From positions 59,305-123,304 of the forward strand of contig NZ_JADKYX010000023.1 of assembly GCF_016093545.1 (NCBI RefSeq): 64,000 nucleotides of DNA. Direction: 5' to 3'. The notes beneath the pieces were generated by a model. It saw nothing but the letters and a program-made list of their open reading frames with translations. It ran no database searches and had not been told where the DNA came from. Each line of letters opens with the position of its first letter. Position 1 is the stretch's first letter. The position numbers and the translations under genes were made by a program. The stretch comes from Massilia rhizosphaerae. Its GTDB lineage: Bacteria; Pseudomonadota; Gammaproteobacteria; Burkholderiales; Burkholderiaceae_D. Positions 46,575-55,064 of the stretch are shown here, one piece after another.

Positions 46575-49394
46575 ATGACCCTGGTGAAAACGACGCGCGA
46601 CCCCGGCCTGAAGCGCCGCCGCTTCCTCGTCGGCGCGGGCGTGACGGCGGGCGCGGGCGCCCTCGCGCGGCATCTGCCGCTGAACGTGATCCGGCCCGCG
46701 GCCGCGGTGGGCCCCGAGCCGTCGCTGCCGGACGCGCAGATCAAGCACACCGTGTGCAGCCACTGTTCGGTGGGCTGCTCGGTGGAGGCGGTCGTCAGCA
46801 ACGGCGTGTGGGTCCGCCAGGAACCGGCGTTCGATTCGCCGATCAACATGGGGGCGCACTGCGCGAAGGGCGCCTCCGTGCGCGAGCACGGCTTCGGCGA
46901 GCACCGCCTGCGCTATCCGATGAAGCTCGTGAACGGCAAGTACGAGCGCATCTCGTGGGACCAGGCCATCAATGAGATCGGCGACCGGATGCTGAAGCTG
47001 CGCGCGCAGTCCGGGCCGGACGCGCTGATGGTCATCGGCAGCTCGAAGCACAACAACGAGCAATCGTATTTGCTGCGCAAATGGGTGTCGATGTGGGGCA
47101 GTAACAACTGCGACCACCAGGCCCGCATCTGCCACTCGACGACGGTGGCCGGCGTCGCCCAGACCTACGGCTATGGCGCGATGACGAACTCGTTCAACGA
47201 CCTGCACTACAGCCGCGCCGTGCTGTTCATCGGTTCCAACCCGGCCGAGGCGCACCCGATCTCGATGCTGCACTTTCTGCACGCGAAGGAACTGGGCGCG
47301 AAGATGATCGTCGTCGACCCGCGCTTCACGCGCACGGCGCGATTCGCCCATCACTACGTGCGCATCCGTCCCGGCACGGACATCGCGTTCGTGTGGGGCA
47401 TGCTGTGGCACATCTTCAACAACGGCTGGGAAGACAAGGATTTCATCGCCGCGCGCACGTTCGGCATGGACGACGTGCGCAAGGAAGTGGCCAAGTGGAC
47501 CCCGGACAAGGTCAGCGACGTGACGGGCGTGCCGGAAGCGTCCGTGCGCATGGCGGCCGAGATGCTGGCGACCAACCGGCCGTCGTCCGTCGTCTGGTGC
47601 ATGGGCATCACCCAGCACCACGTCGGGACGGCGAACGTGCGCGCGCTGTCCATCCTGCAGCTCGCGCTGGGGAATATCGGCGTGGCGGGCGGCGGGGCCA
47701 ACATCTACCGCGGCCACGACAACGTGCAGGGCGCGACGGACGTCGGCCCGAACGGCGATTCGCTGCCCGGCTACTACGGCATCGCGGAAGGCGCGTGGAA
47801 GCATTTCGCCGCCGTGTGGGGCGTCGACTACGACTGGCTGAAATCGCGTTTCGGCTCCAAGGAGCTGATGGAAAAGCCGGGCATCACGGTGTCGCGCTGG
47901 TTCGACGCGGTGCTCGAGGATAACCGCTACGTCGACCAGCCGGCCAACCTGCGCGCCGTGTTCTATTGGGGCCATGCGCCGAACAGCCAGACGCGCCTGC
48001 CGGACATGAAGGCGGCGATGCAGAAGCTCGATTTCATGGTCGTCATCGACCCGTACCCGAGCATGACGGCGGCGATGCACGGCCGCACGGACGGCGTCTA
48101 CCTGCTGCCGGCCGCGTCGCAGTTCGAGACGCAGGGCTCGGTGACGGCGTCCAACCGCTCCATCCAATGGCGCGAGCGGGTGATCCAGCCGCTGTTCGAG
48201 TGCAAGACCGACCACGAGATCATGTATCTGTTCGCGCGCAAGCTGGGCTTCGGCGAGCAGCTCGTCAAGAACATCAAGCTCGTCAACAACGAACCGGTCG
48301 TCGAGGACATCCTCCGCGAGATCAACCGCTCGTGCTGGACCATCGGCTACACCGGATGCTCACCGGAGCGCCTGAAGCTGCACATGGAACACAAGCGCGA
48401 CTTCAACCCGACGACGATGCGCGCCGAGACCGGCCCCTGCAAGGGCGATTACTACGGCCTGCCGTGGCCGTGCTGGGGCACGCCGGAGATGAAGCACCCG
48501 GGCACGCCGATCCTGTACGACCTGCACAAGAGCGTGGCCGAGGGCGGCCTTCCGTTCCGCGCCAACTGGGGCGTGGAGCACAACGGCGAACCCTTGCTGG
48601 CCGCCGACGGGTCGTTCACCAAGGACAGCGAGATCGACACCGGCTATCCGGAATTCGACCACGTGTTCCTCAAAAAGCTGGGCTGGTGGGCCGAGCTGAC
48701 GCCGGAAGAGCAGGCGCAGGCCGAGGGCAAGAACTGGAAGACGGACCTGTCGGGCGGGATCATCCGCGTGGTGATCTCCCACGGCTGCGCGCCGTTCGGC
48801 AACGCGCGCGCCCGCTGCAACGTGTGGAACTTCCCCGATCCGGTGCCGGTGCACCGCGAGCCGATCGTCACCCCGCGACGCGACCTCGTGGCGAAGTATC
48901 CGACGTACGACGACAAGGCCGCGTTCTGGCGCCTGCCGACCTTGTACAAGTCGGTGCAGGAAGTCGACTTTTCGAAGGACTACCCGCTGATCATGACGTC
49001 GGGCCGCCTCGTCGAATTCGAGGGCGGCGGCGACGAGACCCGCTCGAACCCGTGGCTGGCCGAACTGCAGCAGCACATGTTCTGCGAGGTGAACCCGCAA
49101 GACGCCGCGCAGATCGGCGTGAAGCTGGGCGAATTCATGTGGGTGGAAACGCCCACCGGCGCCCGGCTGAAGCTGATGGCGATGGTCACGCCGCGCGTGC
49201 CCGTGGGCCTCGTGTGGATGCCGTTCCACTTCGGCGGCTGGTGGATGGGCGAGGATCTGGAAAAGCATTATCCGGAGGGCGGCGCGCCCACCGTGCGCGG
49301 CGAGGCCGTCAACGTCGGCTGGACGTACGGCTACGACGCCGTGACGATGATGCAGGAAACGAAGGTGTCGCTGTGCCGCCTGGTACGGGCGTAG
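46575..49394 (+). CDS. formate dehydrogenase alpha subunit (molybdenum/tungsten, Tat-exported)
   Basis: Catalytic subunit oxidising formate to CO2 in the periplasm. 939 residues. The Tat signal is LKRRRFLVGAGVTAGAG; the [4Fe-4S] site is CSHCSVGC ... CAKG (about residues 61-98). The active-site residue, selenocysteine in E. coli FdnG, is C186 here in DHQARICHSTTVAGV. Pterin-binding segments run through the rest, ending with the molydopterin dinucleotide domain (SGRLVEFEGGGDETR onward). AGAGGAG precedes the ATG. Its TAG stop lies inside a two-hairpin repeat that separates it from the beta subunit. Confidence 0.94.
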   Translation: MTLVKTTRDPGLKRRRFLVGAGVTAGAGALARHLPLNVIRPAAAVGPEPSLPDAQIKHTVCSHCSVGCSVEAVVSNGVWVRQEPAFDSPINMGAHCAKGASVREHGFGEHRLRYPMKLVNGKYERISWDQAINEIGDRMLKLRAQSGPDALMVIGSSKHNNEQSYLLRKWVSMWGSNNCDHQARICHSTTVAGVAQTYGYGAMTNSFNDLHYSRAVLFIGSNPAEAHPISMLHFLHAKELGAKMIVVDPRFTRTARFAHHYVRIRPGTDIAFVWGMLWHIFNNGWEDKDFIAARTFGMDDVRKEVAKWTPDKVSDVTGVPEASVRMAAEMLATNRPSSVVWCMGITQHHVGTANVRALSILQLALGNIGVAGGGANIYRGHDNVQGATDVGPNGDSLPGYYGIAEGAWKHFAAVWGVDYDWLKSRFGSKELMEKPGITVSRWFDAVLEDNRYVDQPANLRAVFYWGHAPNSQTRLPDMKAAMQKLDFMVVIDPYPSMTAAMHGRTDGVYLLPAASQFETQGSVTASNRSIQWRERVIQPLFECKTDHEIMYLFARKLGFGEQLVKNIKLVNNEPVVEDILREINRSCWTIGYTGCSPERLKLHMEHKRDFNPTTMRAETGPCKGDYYGLPWPCWGTPEMKHPGTPILYDLHKSVAEGGLPFRANWGVEHNGEPLLAADGSFTKDSEIDTGYPEFDHVFLKKLGWWAELTPEEQAQAEGKNWKTDLSGGIIRVVISHGCAPFGNARARCNVWNFPDPVPVHREPIVTPRRDLVAKYPTYDDKAAFWRLPTLYKSVQEVDFSKDYPLIMTSGRLVEFEGGGDETRSNPWLAELQQHMFCEVNPQDAAQIGVKLGEFMWVETPTGARLKLMAMVTPRVPVGLVWMPFHFGGWWMGEDLEKHYPEGGAPTVRGEAVNVGWTYGYDAVTMMQETKVSLCRLVRA

Positions 49395-49466
49395 GGTGGG
49401 CGGCCTCCGCCCACCAAACGTACGCATCGCGATAACGCATGGTGGGCACGGAGTGCCCACCCTACG
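49390..49466. repeat. two-hairpin REP/BIME-like element at the alpha/beta junction
   Basis: 77-base element bounded by a perfect 12-base inverted repeat (CGTAGGGTGGGC at 49390-49401, GCCCACCCTACG at 49455-49466). Each end forms its own hairpin with a 9-base perfect stem and 3-base loop: 49395-49415 (GGTGGGCGG / CCGCCCACC) and 49441-49461 (GGTGGGCAC / GTGCCCACC). The linker is about 25 bases. The left end contributes the TAG stop codon of the alpha subunit. This organisation is typical of REP doublets spread by RAYT transposases; within an operon it may protect the upstream mRNA or tune the subunit ratio. Confidence 0.75.
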
Positions 49467-49480
49467 GGAAGGAGAACGAG

Positions 49481-50161
49481 ATGGCTCGGATGAAATTCAT
49501 ATGCGACACAGAGCGCTGCATCGACTGCAACGGCTGCGTGACCGCCTGCAAGAACGAGAACGAGACCCCGTGGGGCGTGAACCGCCGCCGCGTCGTCACC
49601 ATCAACGACGGCGTGCCGGGCGAGCGCTCGATCTCCGTCGCGTGCATGCATTGCAGCGACGCGCCGTGCCTGGCCGTCTGTCCCGTCAACTGCATCTACC
49701 ACACCGAAGACGGCATCGTCCTGCACGACAAGGACCAGTGCATCGGCTGCGGCTACTGCTATTACGCGTGCCCGTTCGGCGCGCCGCAGTTCCCGTCGAC
49801 CGGCCTGTTCAACCACCGCGGCAAGATGGACAAGTGCACGTTCTGCGCCGGCGGTCCGGAGCCCGACACGTCCGAGGCCGAGTTCAAGAAGTATGGCCGC
49901 AACCGCATCGCCGAGGGCAAGCTGCCCGCGTGCGCGGAGATGTGCGGGACCAAGGCGCTGCTCGGCGGCGACGCGGGCATCATCGCGGACATCTACCGCC
50001 AGCGCGTCGAGACGCGCGGCTACGGCCCCGAGCTGTGGGGCTGGAAAATCGCCTACGGCAGGTCGAAACGGGGCGGCGACATCAAGGCGAAGGGCGATGC
50101 CCAGCGCACGAACCAGGACCTCAAGGACTCGCAGAACGACCCGGGGAGACTGCCGACATGA
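49481..50161 (+). CDS. formate dehydrogenase beta subunit (iron-sulfur)
   Basis: Electron-transfer subunit with four cubane sites, 226 residues. Cysteine motifs in order: CIDCNGCVTACKNE, CMHCSDAPCLAVCPVNCIYH, CIGCGYCYYACPFGAP, and CTFCAGGP ... CAEMCGTKAL. It passes electrons from the alpha subunit to the cytochrome b subunit. The start is ATG 49481 with AAGGAG upstream; an in-frame ATG at 49439 reads through the repeat element and was rejected. Its stop overlaps the next gene (ATGA). Confidence 0.93.
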   Translation: MARMKFICDTERCIDCNGCVTACKNENETPWGVNRRRVVTINDGVPGERSISVACMHCSDAPCLAVCPVNCIYHTEDGIVLHDKDQCIGCGYCYYACPFGAPQFPSTGLFNHRGKMDKCTFCAGGPEPDTSEAEFKKYGRNRIAEGKLPACAEMCGTKALLGGDAGIIADIYRQRVETRGYGPELWGWKIAYGRSKRGGDIKAKGDAQRTNQDLKDSQNDPGRLPT

Positions 50162-50370
50162 AGCGCATCCTCGCCCTGTGCCTGCCCCTGGCGCTGCTCG
50201 CGGGCTGCCTGGAAGTCGACCAGCATCCGAACTGGGTGCACGGCATGGTCGCCGGGAAGAAGGACGACCGCCCCATGCACCGCTACTTCCACGGCGACAA
50301 GCTGGCGTGGTGGGGCACGATCAGCAACCGCAACATGAACCAGAACGAATACAACCGGGCCAACCCGTAA
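50158..50370 (+). CDS. small lipoprotein in the formate dehydrogenase operon
   Basis: 70-residue predicted lipoprotein: signal MKRILALCLPLALLAGC with lipobox LAGC, then a short charged, aromatic mature part with HPNWVHGMVAG, HRYFHGDKLAWWG and a tail NMNQNEYNRANP. I do not recognise the family. It is coupled to the beta subunit (ATGA overlap) and followed 12 bases later by the gamma subunit, so it is probably made with the complex and anchored at the membrane face. A role in assembly or interface contact is inference. Confidence 0.75.
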   Translation: MKRILALCLPLALLAGCLEVDQHPNWVHGMVAGKKDDRPMHRYFHGDKLAWWGTISNRNMNQNEYNRANP

Positions 50371-50382
50371 CAGGAGGCGACC

Positions 50383-51501
50383 ATGTCATTCACTCTTCCA
50401 TCGTTGCGGACCTTGCCGGGACCCTTGCTGGGACTCTTCCTGTCGCTGTGGCTCGTCGGCGCGGCGCACGCGGGCGTGCCGAACAACCGCGCCGAGCCCG
50501 CGTACGCCGAGGAGCAGACGATCCTGCAGGCCGAGCACGATGCGCGCACGCCCGAGCCGGGGCTGGGCTCGGCCTCGTCCGGGCGCGTCCACATCGACCG
50601 CCATTATCTGGGGCAGTACGGCGGCACGGAAGGCACCGTCATCCTCCAGCGCGGCGGCAACGTGTGGCGCGTGTGGCGCAACGGGTGGATGGCGACGACG
50701 ATGGGGACGATCCTCGTCGCCGTGCTCGTCGCGATCTTCCTGTTCTACCGCGCCGTCGGCCCGGCGCGCGTGGACGAACCGGAGACGGGCCGGCGCATCG
50801 TCCGCTTCACGGACTGGGAGCGCTGGGTGCACTGGGCGACGGCCATCAGCTTCATCGTCCTCGCCGTGACGGGCCTCGTCATCATGTTCGGCAAGAAGAT
50901 CCTGCTGCCGTTCGTCGGCCACGACGTGTTCGCGGGCATCGCCTACGTCTTCAAGTACCTGCACAACTTCGTGGGGCCGCTGTTCATCGTGTGCTCCGTG
51001 CTGATCTTCTTCACCTTCCTGCACCGGAACGTCTGGCGCCGCATCGACTGGCAGTGGTTCCGGCGGGGCGGGGGGATCGTCTCGCACACGCACGTCCCGG
51101 CCGGGTTCTTCAACGCGGGCGAGAAGGCGTGGTTCTGGCTGGGCGTGACCCTGCTGGGCCTCGTGATGTCGGCCACCGGCCTCGTCCTGGACTTCGTCAC
51201 CTTCGGACAGACGCGCTACGTCATGCAGGTCGCGAACTACCTGCATATCGCGGGCGCCACGTTCTACATCGCGGCGGCGATGGGCCATATCTACATCGGC
51301 ACGTGGGGCACGCCGGGCGCGTACGAGGCGATGCGCCACGGGACCGTCGACGCAGCGTGGGCGAAGGCGCACCACGCCGTGTGGTACGACGAAGTCGAGG
51401 CCGGCGTGGCGCCGGGCACGTTCGACGACCGCGTGCCGCCGGACCGGCCGCCGCCCGCCAACCCGCCGGCCGGCAGTCCGCCGCCGCGGCCCGCGCATTG
51501 A
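50383..51501 (+). CDS. formate dehydrogenase gamma subunit (cytochrome b)
   Basis: Membrane di-heme cytochrome b556 that delivers electrons to quinone. 372 residues. The signal peptide (LFLSLWLVGAAHA) precedes a periplasmic N-terminal segment of about 80 residues. A first helix (GTILVAVLVAIFLFYRAV) is followed by the four-helix core with likely heme histidines in WERWVHWATAISFIVL, YLHNFVGPLF, VANYLHIAG and MGHIYIGTWG. The C-terminus is a proline-rich tail. AGGAGG precedes the ATG. Confidence 0.9.
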   Translation: MSFTLPSLRTLPGPLLGLFLSLWLVGAAHAGVPNNRAEPAYAEEQTILQAEHDARTPEPGLGSASSGRVHIDRHYLGQYGGTEGTVILQRGGNVWRVWRNGWMATTMGTILVAVLVAIFLFYRAVGPARVDEPETGRRIVRFTDWERWVHWATAISFIVLAVTGLVIMFGKKILLPFVGHDVFAGIAYVFKYLHNFVGPLFIVCSVLIFFTFLHRNVWRRIDWQWFRRGGGIVSHTHVPAGFFNAGEKAWFWLGVTLLGLVMSATGLVLDFVTFGQTRYVMQVANYLHIAGATFYIAAAMGHIYIGTWGTPGAYEAMRHGTVDAAWAKAHHAVWYDEVEAGVAPGTFDDRVPPDRPPPANPPAGSPPPRPAH

Positions 51502-51511
51502 GGAGCGGGCG

Positions 51512-51943
51512 ATGAAAGCGACGACGACGTGGATGGCCGTGCTGGTGCTGCTGGCCGCCGCCGGCTGCAAGCAGCACGGCGACAGCGCCCAGCGCCAGAC
51601 GAAATTCCCCGGCATGGTGACGGCCGGCGGCGGCACGAGTGGCCAGGTGATGGCCGCGCACGGCGGCGCCAAGACCGACGCCACCTATGCGGGCGGCACG
51701 CCGGGCATCGCGGGCGGGAAGGGCGGCAACACGGGCGGCGCGGAGACGGGCGGTGCCGTGCACGAGACGGGCACGGGGCCCAGCCAGGGCGTGACCCCGC
51801 CCGGCGGCGCGGGCATGCCGGGCGCGACGCAGGCGGCGCCCGCCGACTACGGCAAGCCGGCCGCGCCCACGCCCGCCGAGGTGGGGCCGCGGCCGGGCGC
51901 CGTCAACCGCGACGCCAGCCACTCGGCGGCGCCGGGACGTTGA
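51512..51943 (+). CDS. glycine-rich putative lipoprotein, unknown function
   Basis: 143 residues: lipoprotein signal MKATTTWMAVLVLLAAAGC, then a low-complexity Gly/Ala/Pro/Thr-rich mature region (for example GGKGGNTGGAETGGAVHETG) with no recognisable fold. It starts 10 bases after the gamma subunit on the same strand with GGAG upstream, so it is probably expressed with the dehydrogenase. No family recognised; likely disordered. Confidence 0.65.
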   Translation: MKATTTWMAVLVLLAAAGCKQHGDSAQRQTKFPGMVTAGGGTSGQVMAAHGGAKTDATYAGGTPGIAGGKGGNTGGAETGGAVHETGTGPSQGVTPPGGAGMPGATQAAPADYGKPAAPTPAEVGPRPGAVNRDASHSAAPGR

Positions 51944-51954
51944 AGGAGAGCGGG

Positions 51955-52347
51955 ATGAATCGCATGTACAGCATGGCGGCCCTGGTGTTGGCATCGGCGC
52001 TGGGCCTGGCCGCGGCGGCGGCCCGGGCCGCGCTGCCGGCGCCGACGCCCGCGCAGCAGGAGGCCGCCGCGGCCAAGAAGGCGCAGGCCGACGCCCAGGC
52101 CGCGAAGGCCAAGGAGGAACTGGCGGCGTCGATGGACGCCGTCGCGGCCCGCTGGCGCGCCCGCGCGGCGCGGCAAGGCTGGAAGCCGCATGCGCCCGTC
52201 GCGGTCGCGGCCGCCGCGCCCATCAAGAGCGAAAAGCTGGGCACCGCGCCGCCCAGCCAGGACGTGAAGGCCGGCCCGACGAAGGCCGAACCGGCCGGCA
52301 CGCCGCCCACGGTCCGGAAAGACACGCCGAAGGTGCACAATCCATGA
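51955..52347 (+). CDS. secreted Ala/Lys-rich protein, unknown function
   Basis: 130 residues with a Sec-type signal (MYSMAALVLASALGLAAAAARA). A helical Ala/Lys/Gln-rich stretch (about 35-75, likely coiled coil) and a disordered Lys/Pro tail follow. AAGGAG lies nine bases before the ATG. The stop overlaps the DUF3305 start (ATGA), which ties it to the operon. Family not recognised. Confidence 0.7.
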   Translation: MNRMYSMAALVLASALGLAAAAARAALPAPTPAQQEAAAAKKAQADAQAAKAKEELAASMDAVAARWRARAARQGWKPHAPVAVAAAAPIKSEKLGTAPPSQDVKAGPTKAEPAGTPPTVRKDTPKVHNP

Positions 52348-52781
52348 AGATGGGATCCATGCCGATCGCCGTGCTGATGCAGCGGCGGGCCGTCAAGCAC
52401 CGCTGGGCCATTGAAGCCTGGGAAGCCGTCGGCGTCGTGCCCGACCGCGGCGACCTGCCGCCGCTGCAGGTGCTGAGCCAGTCGCCGGAGCGCGACTACT
52501 ACCTCGTCTCCGGACTCGAACTGGAACTCTATCCGGACGAGAACGAAGGCTATTACGAGAATTGCGTGGCGCCCGAGTCGAAGGTGTTCGTGCTGTGGCG
52601 CATGCAGGACGGCCGCGCGATGCCCGTGCGGGCGTCGGTCAGCTACGTCGAGGGCACGCGCATGTTCGACTCGGGCGAACACGCGGACGGCGTGACGATG
52701 CCGGCCGAGATCTACGCCTGGCTCGCCGGCTATCTGCGCGCGCACTACGAGCCCAGGCCGCGCGGCCGCCGGCACGGATGA
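52344..52781 (+). CDS. DUF3305 domain protein
   Basis: 145-residue cytoplasmic protein: IAVLMQRRAVKHRWAIEAWEAVGV at the start and RDYYLVSGLELELYPDENEGYYENC in the middle, the DUF3305 pattern. In related genomes the family sits with DUF3306 and a ferredoxin next to formate dehydrogenase, suggesting a maturation or electron-transfer accessory role. It overlaps its neighbours on both sides by ATGA junctions. Confidence 0.82.
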   Translation: MKMGSMPIAVLMQRRAVKHRWAIEAWEAVGVVPDRGDLPPLQVLSQSPERDYYLVSGLELELYPDENEGYYENCVAPESKVFVLWRMQDGRAMPVRASVSYVEGTRMFDSGEHADGVTMPAEIYAWLAGYLRAHYEPRPRGRRHG

Positions 52782-53266
52782 CGGAGCGCGCCATGCCGGA
52801 CGAAGGCTTCCTGCGCCGCTGGGCGCGCCGCAAGGCCGAGGCGGCGGCGGGCATCGAACCAGCGCCCGTCGCGGAGACGCCCGCGCATGCGTGTGCCGAT
52901 GCGGCCGCCGCGCCGCCCGCCGCGCCGCCGGCGCCCGTGCCGCCGCCGACGATGGACGATGTCGCGCGCCTCACCGGCGATTCCGATTTCTCCGCCTTCG
53001 TCGCGCGCGGCGTCGACGCGGCCGTGCGCCGCACGGCGCTGAAAAAACTGTTCGCCGATCCGCACTTCAATACGATGGACCGGCTGGACGTCTACATCGA
53101 CGATTACACGAAGCCGAGTCCCGTGTCCGACGCGATGCTCGCGTCGCTGGCGCACGCGAAGCGGGCATTGCGGCGCGCCGTCGAAGCGATGGATGCCGAC
53201 GACAATCCCGACGCCGCGCGCGCGGACGATGCCGACGACACCGATAACACCGATAACACCACCTGA
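52778..53266 (+). CDS. DUF3306 domain protein
   Basis: 162 residues. It starts with GFLRRWARRKAEA, typical of DUF3306, then an Ala/Pro-rich linker, then the conserved core TGDSDFSAFVARGVDAAVRRTALKKLFADPHFNTMDRLDVYIDDYT. The acidic tail ends in a short tandem duplication (DTDNTDNTT). Partner of the preceding DUF3305 protein; ATGA overlap upstream, 12 bases to the ferredoxin gene downstream. An ATG at 52793 is an alternative start. Confidence 0.82.
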   Translation: MTERAMPDEGFLRRWARRKAEAAAGIEPAPVAETPAHACADAAAAPPAAPPAPVPPPTMDDVARLTGDSDFSAFVARGVDAAVRRTALKKLFADPHFNTMDRLDVYIDDYTKPSPVSDAMLASLAHAKRALRRAVEAMDADDNPDAARADDADDTDNTDNTT

Positions 53267-53278
53267 AACCGAGACACG

Positions 53279-54958
53279 ATGAATATCCGCTTGATCGAAG
53301 GGCAGGGCATCCCCGCCGACCCCGTCCAGGACGAACGCGACCGCGCCGCCCGCCGCGCGGCGCTCGCCGCGCTGGCCGACCTGCCGTCGCCCGAACCGCT
53401 CGACACCGTCGGCTACCGCTCGGCCGGCCGCACGCTCGTCGTCGGCACCCGCGCGGACGCGCTGCCGTGGGCCGAGCGCCTGTCGGCCGCGCTGCCCGTG
53501 ACGGCCGTGCTGCTGGACGACGCCGGCGACGACACGACGCCGCGCCTGTTCCCCGTGTTCGCGGTGCGCGCGCTCGTCCTGACGGGCTGGCTCGGGGCGT
53601 TCGACGCGACGTGGCAGGCGCCAGGAACGGCGCCGGAGCATGCGCGCTTCGACCTCGTGCTCGACCTGGGCGCCAGTCCGCAGATCGCCACGCACCAGCG
53701 CCCGCACGGCTATTTTTGTCCCGGACCGGATGCGGCGGCGCGCGTGGCCGCCGTCGACGCGCTCGTCGACATGGTCGGGGAATTCGAGAAACCCAAGTAC
53801 TTCGCGTACAAGGAGCGCCTGTGCGCGCACGGCCGCAACCGCAAGCATGGCTGCAACGCGTGCGTCGAGATCTGCTCGGCGGGCGCCATCGCGGACGCGG
53901 GCGACCTGATCGCCGTGAACCCCTACCTGTGCGCCGGCTGCGGCGCGTGCACGACCGTCTGTCCCACGGGCGCGCTGGGCTACGCCTATCCCGCTGCGGC
54001 GCACACGGGCACGCGCATCAAGACGCTGCTGAACGCCTTCGCGCAGGCGGGCGGGCGCGATCCGGTCGTGCTCGTGCACGGTCCGGAAGGCGCGGCGCTG
54101 CTCGGGCAACTGGATGCCGTGCCGGGACGCGTACTGCCGCTGGGCGTGCATCACACGGCGTCGACGGGCATCGATCTTTGGCTTGCGGCGCTGGCCTGGG
54201 GCGCGGCGGGCGTCGTCGTGGTGACGACGGATGCCGAGGCGCCGCAGTACGCGGCCGCGCTGGACGAACAGATGGCCATCGCGCAAACCGTCATGACGGG
54301 CCTGGGCTACGCGGGTCCGCACGTGCGCCGGCTGCGCGCGACCGACGCGGACGAACTGGCGGCGGCACTGCAGCAGGCGCCGCGCGGCGAGGTGCCCGCG
54401 CGGCGGGCCGGCTTCAACGTCGCGGCGGACAAGCGCAACACGCTCGACTACGCGCTCGAGCACCTGCTGCGCGAGGCGCCGCGGCCGGTCGACGAGATCG
54501 CGCTGCCGGCGGGCAGTCCGTTCGGGGCGCTCGATGTCGATGCGGGCAAGTGCAGCCTGTGCATGGCGTGCGTGGGCGCGTGTCCGGCGTCCGCGCTGCA
54601 GGACGGGCAGAACGCGCCGCAGCTGCGCTTCATCGAAAAGAACTGCGTGCAGTGCGCTCTGTGCGCCGACACGTGTCCCGAGGACGCGATCCGGCTCGTC
54701 CCCCGGCTGTCGTTCCGCGACTCCCGCAAGCAGCCGGTCGTGCTGAACGAAACGCAGCCGTTCCACTGCATCCGCTGCGCCAAGCCGTTCGGCACGGTGC
54801 GCATGGTCGAGAGCATGCTGGCGCGCCTGGCGGGCCATCCGGCGTTTGCGGGCCACCTCGACCGCATGCGCATGTGCGGCGACTGCCGCGTGATCGACAT
54901 GCTGACCCCCACGGACGAACAGACCATCGACCGGGCGCGCGAACTGCGGCGGCGCTGA
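53279..54958 (+). CDS. multi-cluster ferredoxin-type 4Fe-4S protein of the formate dehydrogenase operon
   Basis: 559-residue iron-sulfur protein. Cysteine groups include HGCNACVEICSAGAI, CAGCGACTTVCPTGALG (about residues 197-236), KCSLCMACVGACPASAL (about 425) and NCVQCALCADTCPEDAI (about 457). Further isolated motifs follow (CIRCAKPFG, CGDCRV). A middle segment (about 260-370) resembles a hydrogenase-type or CoB-CoM delta domain (DPVVLVHGPEG). It probably carries electrons for enzyme maturation or as a soluble branch. Last gene of the operon. Confidence 0.85.
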   Translation: MNIRLIEGQGIPADPVQDERDRAARRAALAALADLPSPEPLDTVGYRSAGRTLVVGTRADALPWAERLSAALPVTAVLLDDAGDDTTPRLFPVFAVRALVLTGWLGAFDATWQAPGTAPEHARFDLVLDLGASPQIATHQRPHGYFCPGPDAAARVAAVDALVDMVGEFEKPKYFAYKERLCAHGRNRKHGCNACVEICSAGAIADAGDLIAVNPYLCAGCGACTTVCPTGALGYAYPAAAHTGTRIKTLLNAFAQAGGRDPVVLVHGPEGAALLGQLDAVPGRVLPLGVHHTASTGIDLWLAALAWGAAGVVVVTTDAEAPQYAAALDEQMAIAQTVMTGLGYAGPHVRRLRATDADELAAALQQAPRGEVPARRAGFNVAADKRNTLDYALEHLLREAPRPVDEIALPAGSPFGALDVDAGKCSLCMACVGACPASALQDGQNAPQLRFIEKNCVQCALCADTCPEDAIRLVPRLSFRDSRKQPVVLNETQPFHCIRCAKPFGTVRMVESMLARLAGHPAFAGHLDRMRMCGDCRVIDMLTPTDEQTIDRARELRRR

Positions 54959-55013
54959 CGGCGCGTCATCCTTGCGCCGTGCGGCCGTGGCAAAATGGCG
55001 CGGACCGCACACC

Positions 55014-55042
55014 GGCACGGGCACTCACGAGGTGCCCGTGCC
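55014..55042. repeat. 11-base-stem hairpin between the ferredoxin and acyl-CoA synthetase genes
   Basis: GGCACGGGCAC (55014-55024) and GTGCCCGTGCC (55032-55042) form a perfect stem with a 7-base loop, 22 bases before the acyl-CoA synthetase start. No T tract follows on the plus strand, so it is not a classic terminator. It could end the formate operon weakly or be a leader structure. Confidence 0.5.
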
Positions 55043-55064
55043 ACATGACAAAAAGGAGACGACG

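Noticed and set aside
53232..53260. Short tandem repeat (ACCGATAAC twice) at the end of the DUF3306 gene as a regulatory or phase-variable repeat
   Set aside because: Only two units, in frame, in an acidic disordered tail; too short to argue for slippage control.
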